NCBI GenBank assembly: GCA_028283725.1
Contig: JAPWKC010000004.1
Coordinates: 310,001-374,000 of the forward strand
Direction of reading: 5' to 3'
Length of the DNA stretch: 64,000 nucleotides
DNA from: Neorhizobium sp.
Lineage (GTDB): Bacteria; Pseudomonadota; Alphaproteobacteria; Rhizobiales; Rhizobiaceae
The position numbers and the translations under genes are program-made. The first letter of the stretch is position 1. The number at the start of each line of letters is the position of its first letter. Under the pieces are notes generated by a model. It ran no database searches. It saw only the letters and a program-made list of their open reading frames with translations, and had not been told where the DNA came from. Positions 58,797-64,000 of this stretch are shown piece after piece.

Positions 58797-61163
58797 TCAG
58801 AACTGGTTCGCCATGCTGAACCGGAACTGCTGTACCTTGTCGAAGTCTTCCTTGACGACCGGCTGAGCGTAGTCGAAGCGGATGTTGCCGAAGGGCGACG
58901 CCCACATGACACCTGCGCCGACCGATGCACGCCAGGACATGCCGGTGCCTTCGATGGCATCGCCACGACCGCTGACGTCGTTGCCGAACACGGTGCCGGC
59001 ATCGGTGAAGGCCGCCAGGCGAAGGCCCGCGTCTTCCGGAAGGCCGGGCATCGGCATCGTCAACTCGGCAGATGCCGTGAAGTAGGTCGTACCACCAAGC
59101 GGATCGTCATGATTGACGGTGCGCGGGCCAAGACCATCGTTCTTGAAGCCACGGATCTGCTTGCCGCCGACGGTGAACTGATCGAAGACGTTCAGCTTGT
59201 CGCCATTGGTGGAGAAGACGTGACCGCCACCGACTGCCAACGAGCCGATGAGATCGGCTTCCGTCGACAGTGTCGCGAAGTAACGCGCACGGCCGGAGAT
59301 CTTGTAGAAGTTCGAATCACCGCCAATGCCGGCAAATTCCTGCGTTGCGGTGGCATAGATGCCTTCACGCGGCAGGGTCTGGCTATCGAGCGTGTTGTAG
59401 GTCAGCGTCTGCGAGATCGACGACTGGGTGTAATCGCCATGCTCGATCATGTTGATATACGGTGCCGACATCTTGTCGTCGAGCGTATAGGGAAGACCGT
59501 CGCTGCCGTATGCGCCGTCTTCCTGGTACTTGATCTGCTTGTAGGTGTAGCGGAACGTCGTTGCCAGATCGTCGGTGATCGGTGCAGTCACGCGCAGGGT
59601 GATGCCCTGTTCGTCATACTTGTAATAGTCGTTCGACGAGGTCGAGCTCTTGAACAGGTCGAAACCTGCCGCCAGGCGGTAGCCGAGGAAGTAGGGCTCG
59701 GTGAACGAGATGTTGTATGTGCGCGAATCGTCGGTACCGTAACCGGCAGCCACGCGGATATACTGACCACGACCGAGGAAGTTCTTTTCTTCGATCGAGG
59801 CTTCGAGCAGGACGCCGTCGCCGCCTGCTGCGTAACCAGCGCCGATACCGAACGAGCCGGTCGGCTGGTCTTCAACGTTGACGATGACAACGACGCGGTC
59901 CGGAGAAGAACCCTGCGCGGTGGTGATGTTGACCGAGGTGAAGTAGCCGAGCGCCTCAAGGCGCTTCTTGGCGCGCGAGATCATCGACTGATTGAACGCG
60001 TCACCTTCGGAGAAATCGAATTCGCGACGGATGACATAGTCACGCGTACGGGTGTTGCCGCGGACTTCGATACGCTCGACATAGGCACGCTCGCCCTGGT
60101 CGACCATATAGGAAATACCGATCGTGTGGCCGTTGATATCGCGGTTGCCACGCGGCGTGACGCGAACGAACGGGTAGCCGGCAGACGATACGCGCTGCGA
60201 AATGGCGTCCATCGTCTTCTGGATCTGCTTGGCGTCGTAAACGTCGCCCTTCTTGGTCTCAACGAGATCCTGAAGCTGCGCGCCAGCGATGTTCGGCACG
60301 GTCGATTCGACCGCGATATCGCCATACTGGTAACGCTGACCTTCATCGACGGTGAAGGTGATCGTGTACTTGTTGGACGCTTCATCGAGAACGGCATTCG
60401 ACGAGATCACGCGGAAATCGGGATAGCCGTGATTGTAGTAGAACTGGCGCAGCGATTCTTCATCGGCATGCAGCTTGTCTTCGCTGTAGACGTCCTTGCG
60501 GGTCAGGAAGGAAAGCGGGCCGGTTTCCTTGGTCGCGATCACAGCCTTCAGGCGGCCATCGCTATAAGCGCTGTTACCGACGAAGCTGATGTCAGCGATC
60601 TTGGTGCGTTCGCCTTCGTTGATGACGAAAGCAAGGTTGACGCGACCCGGACCGACCGGCGCGGTCTGCGTCGTCACTTCGACGTCGCTGCGACCGATGG
60701 CGCGGTAAGCTTCCTTGATACGCTCAACGTCGGCCTTGACGATAGCCGGATCATACGGACCCTGGGACTGCGTCTGAACCGCGCCCTGCAGCTTGTCGTC
60801 CTTGATCTTGCGGTTGCCGTTGAACACCACCTGATTGATCAGCTGGTTTTCCTTGACGGTCACGACAAGCGAACTGCCGGAGACGGCGATACGGACGTCG
60901 GAGAAGTATCCCGTCGCGTAGAGCTTCTTCACGGAGTCGTCGATGTCGGTGTTCGAGAATGCAACACCTGGACGAATGGTCAAGTTGGAACGAACGGCTT
61001 CCTCGCCTGCCCGCTGCGCACCATGAACTTGAACGCTACGGATGACGGCAGCCTCTGCAACGGAGGTCGCAGCCAGTACCAGCGCACCCGCGCCCGACGC
61101 AACAACACCAGTAGACAGCGCAAACGCCGACACTGCGTTCAAAAACTTTGAACCAGCCTTCAT
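58797..61163 (-). CDS. bamA: Outer membrane protein assembly factor BamA
   Basis: 788 residues from ATG 61163. AAGG lies 12 bases upstream; it is better spaced for an in-frame TTG at 61169, which would add two residues. A signal peptide (to about residue 40, ending AEA) precedes five POTRA domains (VIRSVQVHGAQRAGEEAVRS and on, to about 420). The C-terminal 16-strand barrel follows, with loop 6 motif IRGF in GGKQIRGFKNDG. The last residue is Phe (FRFSMANQF), the beta-signal. It is the core of the BAM complex. Confidence 0.98.
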   Translation of the reverse strand: MKAGSKFLNAVSAFALSTGVVASGAGALVLAATSVAEAAVIRSVQVHGAQRAGEEAVRSNLTIRPGVAFSNTDIDDSVKKLYATGYFSDVRIAVSGSSLVVTVKENQLINQVVFNGNRKIKDDKLQGAVQTQSQGPYDPAIVKADVERIKEAYRAIGRSDVEVTTQTAPVGPGRVNLAFVINEGERTKIADISFVGNSAYSDGRLKAVIATKETGPLSFLTRKDVYSEDKLHADEESLRQFYYNHGYPDFRVISSNAVLDEASNKYTITFTVDEGQRYQYGDIAVESTVPNIAGAQLQDLVETKKGDVYDAKQIQKTMDAISQRVSSAGYPFVRVTPRGNRDINGHTIGISYMVDQGERAYVERIEVRGNTRTRDYVIRREFDFSEGDAFNQSMISRAKKRLEALGYFTSVNITTAQGSSPDRVVVIVNVEDQPTGSFGIGAGYAAGGDGVLLEASIEEKNFLGRGQYIRVAAGYGTDDSRTYNISFTEPYFLGYRLAAGFDLFKSSTSSNDYYKYDEQGITLRVTAPITDDLATTFRYTYKQIKYQEDGAYGSDGLPYTLDDKMSAPYINMIEHGDYTQSSISQTLTYNTLDSQTLPREGIYATATQEFAGIGGDSNFYKISGRARYFATLSTEADLIGSLAVGGGHVFSTNGDKLNVFDQFTVGGKQIRGFKNDGLGPRTVNHDDPLGGTTYFTASAELTMPMPGLPEDAGLRLAAFTDAGTVFGNDVSGRGDAIEGTGMSWRASVGAGVMWASPFGNIRFDYAQPVVKEDFDKVQQFRFSMANQF

Positions 61164-61291
61164 TTTCAATTCTTACCTTTTCCCGTTGTCCCTCGGCGGG
61201 TGGAGCCCGACTCCGGCCACGTGTGTCGTTTTACCTGCTTTTACCCTACAAGCAAGGTATCCCGTTAATTTCTATTTACTTCCTTTTGAGG

Positions 61292-61309
61292 CGTGGCCAT
61301 ATCGCCACG
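61292..61309. terminator. Stem-loop between rseP and bamA
   Basis: CGTGGC (61292-61297) pairs with GCCACG (61304-61309), loop CATATC, about 50 bases beyond the rseP stop. It could attenuate rseP transcripts; bamA may also have its own promoter in this 190-base AT-rich gap. Confidence 0.45.
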
Positions 61310-61359
61310 GAACACTCTGATTATGGTGAATAAACAGTTTATTGCGCCCCTCCGCAATA

Positions 61360-62481
61360 TCACCCGATCAGGTTGGATATGTCGTTGAACGTCGCGAAGA
61401 CCATAAGGCTCAGCACCATGGCGAGGCCGATGCGAAATGCAACCTCTTGCGCGCCCTGCCCCAAAGGTTTTCCACGGATTGCCTCGATTGCGTAGAAAAC
61501 CAGGTGCCCGCCATCAAGTACCGGAACCGGCATCAGGTTCAACAGACCGATGGAAACGGAGAGGACGGCGGCAAGCTGAATGACCGCTGCGATGCCGAGC
61601 GTCGCCATCTGGCCGGAAGCCTGCGCAACACGGACCGGGCCGCCCAGCTGGTCGGCCTTCATGCGGCCGGTGACGAGATTGCCGATATAGCGGAACGTGC
61701 CGCTGACGATATTGCCCGTCTCCTTGACGCCCTCGTGGATGGCCTGAAGCGGCGTGAAGGTTTCCATCCGGAAATGGCCGCGCTGCTCGTCCGTGACGAT
61801 GCCGATCAGGCCAAGCTCGATCTTGTTGCCGAACTGGTCCGTCATCTCGGTGCGCTTCGGCACCATGGGCAGGTCGATCTGCTTGCCGTCGCGCTCGACG
61901 GTGACGACGATCCGGGTTTCGGGGCGGATGCCGACGTAGCGGCGCACATCGTCGAAGGTCGCGACCTTCGAGCCGTCGAGTGCGACGAGACGGTCGCCCG
62001 GCAGGACGCCTGCGGCCTGCGCGGCGCTATCGGCCTTCACCTCAGCGACGACAGGATCGGCGATCATCTTGCCGTAGACGGAGAAGAGAACCGCGAAAAT
62101 GGCGATCGCCAGAATGAAATTGGCGATCGGGCCGGCGGCGACGGTTGCCGCGCGCTTCCACAATTTCGCACCGGCGAGCGTCTGGGCGCGCTCGGCCTCG
62201 CTCATATGCGCCACGCTGCCCTGATCGGGCATGCTCGCCACATCGTCGTCGCCGTAGAATTTCACATAGCCGCCAAGCGGGATGAGCGAGATCTTCCAGC
62301 GCGTTCCGCGGCTGTCGGTAACGCCCACGAGTTCGGGGCCGAAGCCGATGGAAAAGGCCGTCGAGCGAATGCCGCACCAGCGTCCCACCAGATAGTGGCC
62401 CATCTCGTGCACGAAGACGAGCACAGACAGGACCAGAATGAAGGGGATGATATAGCCGGTGATCAAGCCAATAATTGCCAT
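61360..62481 (-). CDS. rseP: Site-2 intramembrane metalloprotease RseP
   Basis: 373 residues with membrane helices at both ends. The zinc motif HExxH is in VLVFVHEMGHYLVGRW, the third ligand region is NLMPVPVLDGGHLVFY, and one PDZ domain lies between them (VKADSAAQAAGVLPGDRLVALDG). It cleaves anti-sigma factors and remnant signal peptides within the membrane. It sits between cdsA and bamA, as in most proteobacteria. Confidence 0.96.
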   Translation of the reverse strand: MAIIGLITGYIIPFILVLSVLVFVHEMGHYLVGRWCGIRSTAFSIGFGPELVGVTDSRGTRWKISLIPLGGYVKFYGDDDVASMPDQGSVAHMSEAERAQTLAGAKLWKRAATVAAGPIANFILAIAIFAVLFSVYGKMIADPVVAEVKADSAAQAAGVLPGDRLVALDGSKVATFDDVRRYVGIRPETRIVVTVERDGKQIDLPMVPKRTEMTDQFGNKIELGLIGIVTDEQRGHFRMETFTPLQAIHEGVKETGNIVSGTFRYIGNLVTGRMKADQLGGPVRVAQASGQMATLGIAAVIQLAAVLSVSIGLLNLMPVPVLDGGHLVFYAIEAIRGKPLGQGAQEVAFRIGLAMVLSLMVFATFNDISNLIG

Positions 62482-62527
62482 CGCGAATTCCGTTTCAGCG
62501 CGGCGCTGCGCGCCCGTCTAGCGTTTC

Positions 62528-63361
62528 TTACAACCCGAAGAGGTAGGCGGCAACAGAGGTGTCAACGTCACCTTTGATGGCCGCATCCGCCAGCGTCAAC
62601 AAGAAAGCCGCGAAACAGGCAAAAACGAGGCCATCGACGCGGTCCATCACGCCGCCATGGCCGGGAATGAGGTGGCTTGAATCCTTGACGCCGAAACGGC
62701 GCTTGATGAAACTCTCGAAAAGATCGCCGATCTGGCTTGCAACAGACAGGATGAGCGCAAGACATGCGGTCCACACGGACGGCGTGCCGAGGATGACAAA
62801 GACGACGATGAGTGCCGCTATGACGCCCGATATCGTCCCGCCGATCGCGCCGGACCAGGTCTTGCCGGGGGATATGCGCGGCGCAAGCTTCGGGCCCTTC
62901 AGCGCACGCCCGACGAAATAGGCGAGAATATCCGTCGCCCAGACGACTGCGAAGAGAAACACCATGGCGACGAGGCCGGCCTGGTTGTCGCCGCGGATCA
63001 CCGCAAGCGAAATGCCGCTCAGGCCGGCATAGAGAATGCCGCCCGGCAGCCACCAGCTCGTCCAGCGCAGGAGCGCAAAGAGAACGCCGGTCAGCACGCC
63101 GCCGGCCAGAAGCGGCACGGCAAGGCTGTCGTCGCCGAACAGAAGATTGATGGCGATCAGCACCGACACAAGCCAGCCGAAGGCGTTGGTGCGGAAACTG
63201 CGCTCCGACAATTTCGTAATCGTCGACCACTCGTAATAGACCAGCACGCCGATCAGGGCCGCAACGATGCGGAAGGCGAAGCCGCCCTCGACCGTGGCAT
63301 AGAGCACGACAGCCGCCAGAATGATGGCGGAGACGATGCGTTTCTTCAGTTCACTGGTCAT
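62528..63361 (-). CDS. cdsA: Phosphatidate cytidylyltransferase
   Basis: 277 residues, about seven or eight membrane helices. The CDP-DAG synthase signature is near the C-terminus: SQIGDLFESFIKRRFGVKDS and PGHGGVMDRVDGLVF. It makes CDP-diacylglycerol for all phospholipids. One base separates it from uppS. Confidence 0.96.
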   Translation of the reverse strand: MTSELKKRIVSAIILAAVVLYATVEGGFAFRIVAALIGVLVYYEWSTITKLSERSFRTNAFGWLVSVLIAINLLFGDDSLAVPLLAGGVLTGVLFALLRWTSWWLPGGILYAGLSGISLAVIRGDNQAGLVAMVFLFAVVWATDILAYFVGRALKGPKLAPRISPGKTWSGAIGGTISGVIAALIVVFVILGTPSVWTACLALILSVASQIGDLFESFIKRRFGVKDSSHLIPGHGGVMDRVDGLVFACFAAFLLTLADAAIKGDVDTSVAAYLFGL

Positions 63362-63362
63362 T

Positions 63363-64000
63363 TTACCCGGCCACCGCCTCGGGTGCCTTCTTCTTGGTGG
63401 TCAGACCGCCGAAGCGACGATCGCGCCCGGCATAGGCCTTCAGCGCATCGAAGAACAGGGCCCTGTCGAAATCCGGCCAGTAGTCCGGCAAGAAGAGAAG
63501 CTCGGAATAAGCGGCCTGCCAGAGCAGGAAGTTCGACAGGCGCTCCTCGCCGCTGGTGCGGATGATGAGATCCGGATCGGGAATGTCTGATGTATCGAGC
63601 CGCTCGCTGATCGCCATCGCATCGACGTCTTCCGGCCGCAGCAGGCCGGCGGCGACATCGCGGGCGATCGCGGCCACGGCACGGGTGATTTCGTCGCGCG
63701 AGCCGTAGTTGAAGGCGATCACCAGCGTCAGCGCCGTGTTGTCGCGCGTCGTTTCCTCGGCTTCGAGCAGAAGCGGCAGGATATCGCCCTTCAGGTGGTG
63801 GCGGTCACCAATAATGCGGATGCGGACGTTTTCGCGATGCAGCTCGGCCAGATCGCGCCGGATGAACTTGCGCAACAGGCCGAGAAGATCGTTCACCTCG
63901 GTTTCCGGGCGCGTCCAGTTTTCCGAGGAAAAGGCAAACAGCGTCAGATATTCGACGCCGGCTGCGGCTGCGGCCTTCACCGTCTCGCGCACGGCCTCGA
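63363..64000 (-). CDS. uppS: Isoprenyl (undecaprenyl) diphosphate synthase, N-terminus outside the window
   Basis: 212 codons are visible; the gene is open to the right edge, so its start and the MDGNGRWA active-site Asp are not seen. Present: VEYLTLFAFSSENWTRPETEV, IRIIGDRHHL, LVIAFNYGSRDEI and the C-terminal RTSGEERLSNFLLWQAAYSELLF region that binds homoallylic substrate and magnesium. The GTG at 63992 is an internal codon, not the start. The product makes undecaprenyl diphosphate, the carrier for peptidoglycan and O-antigen. Confidence 0.95.
   Translation of the reverse strand, partial: EAVRETVKAAAAAGVEYLTLFAFSSENWTRPETEVNDLLGLLRKFIRRDLAELHRENVRIRIIGDRHHLKGDILPLLLEAEETTRDNTALTLVIAFNYGSRDEITRAVAAIARDVAAGLLRPEDVDAMAISERLDTSDIPDPDLIIRTSGEERLSNFLLWQAAYSELLFLPDYWPDFDRALFFDALKAYAGRDRRFGGLTTKKKAPEAVAG

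Noticed and set aside
59109..61151. Plus-strand frame opposite bamA (about 680 codons)
   Set aside because: Antisense shadow of bamA; bamA shows signal peptide, POTRA domains and the C-terminal Phe.

Overview
The window is a GC-rich (roughly 60% by eye), gene-dense stretch of an alphaproteobacterial chromosome, almost certainly from the order Rhizobiales and most likely the Rhizobiaceae. The evidence is the gene order nifR3/dusB-ntrB-ntrC-ntrY-ntrX-hfq-hflX, the fused ispDF gene, an E1-beta pyruvate dehydrogenase subunit that carries its own lipoyl domain, LpxI in place of LpxH in the lipid A cluster, an alphaproteobacterial GAAC-N7-GAAC SOS box in front of lexA, and short palindromic intergenic repeats of the rhizobial RIME/REP type. 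These assignments come from reading protein motifs; no database search was run. I saw no tRNA, rRNA, CRISPR array, transposase, integrase or prophage gene.

Layout. 1-11.7 kb is accessory or housekeeping-peripheral: a cut-off ABC ATPase, a candidate small RNA facing an OhrR-like MarR regulator, a secreted alpha/beta hydrolase behind a tandem palindromic operator, a GNAT enzyme, an extensin-like lipoprotein with a 15-bp tandem repeat, an acyl-CoA thioesterase, a Tat-exported DUF1501/DUF1800 pair, a GGDEF-EAL gene broken by a one-base frameshift in a T run, and a membrane fatty-acid/sterol hydroxylase. 11.9-22.5 kb holds uvrB, a small orphan protein, mazG, a nucleoside/guanine deaminase-like gene and the siroheme/sulfite reduction operon (cysG-DUF2849-cysI-DUF934), followed by fpr. 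22.9-32.5 kb is the minus-strand nitrogen-control block. 32.7-34.4 kb carries ispDF and a CinA-type amidase on the plus strand.

34.4-44.1 kb is a minus-strand 2-oxoacid dehydrogenase region (pdhA-pdhB-pdhC, a coiled-coil protein, an SGNH hydrolase, lpdA, a GlsB-type membrane protein, lipA, then a P-loop kinase and a RatA/Coq10-like START protein). Lipoate is made by LipA, carried on PdhB and PdhC, and reoxidised by LpdA, so the region is one functional unit. 44.3-48.2 kb has ftsB, eno, kdsA and a VOC protein. lexA (plus) converges on comEC (minus), followed by gltA. 54.2-64 kb is the envelope cluster uppS-cdsA-rseP-bamA-lpxD-fabZ-lpxA-lpxI-lpxB, all on the minus strand with short gaps or overlaps: undecaprenyl and phospholipid precursors, outer membrane protein insertion, and lipid A synthesis.

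Most of the window is conserved core genome. The parts most worth a second look are the candidate small RNA with an anti-Shine-Dalgarno loop (about 911-1000), the two-by-two tandem operator at 1520-1616, the frameshifted GGDEF-EAL gene, the Tat-signal asymmetry of the DUF1501/DUF1800 pair, a possible non-AUG start of hflX, NtrX without the sigma-54 GAFTGA loop, the palindromic repeat family, and a ComEC that lacks the metallo-beta-lactamase motif. I did not find a convincing wholly new multi-gene system.
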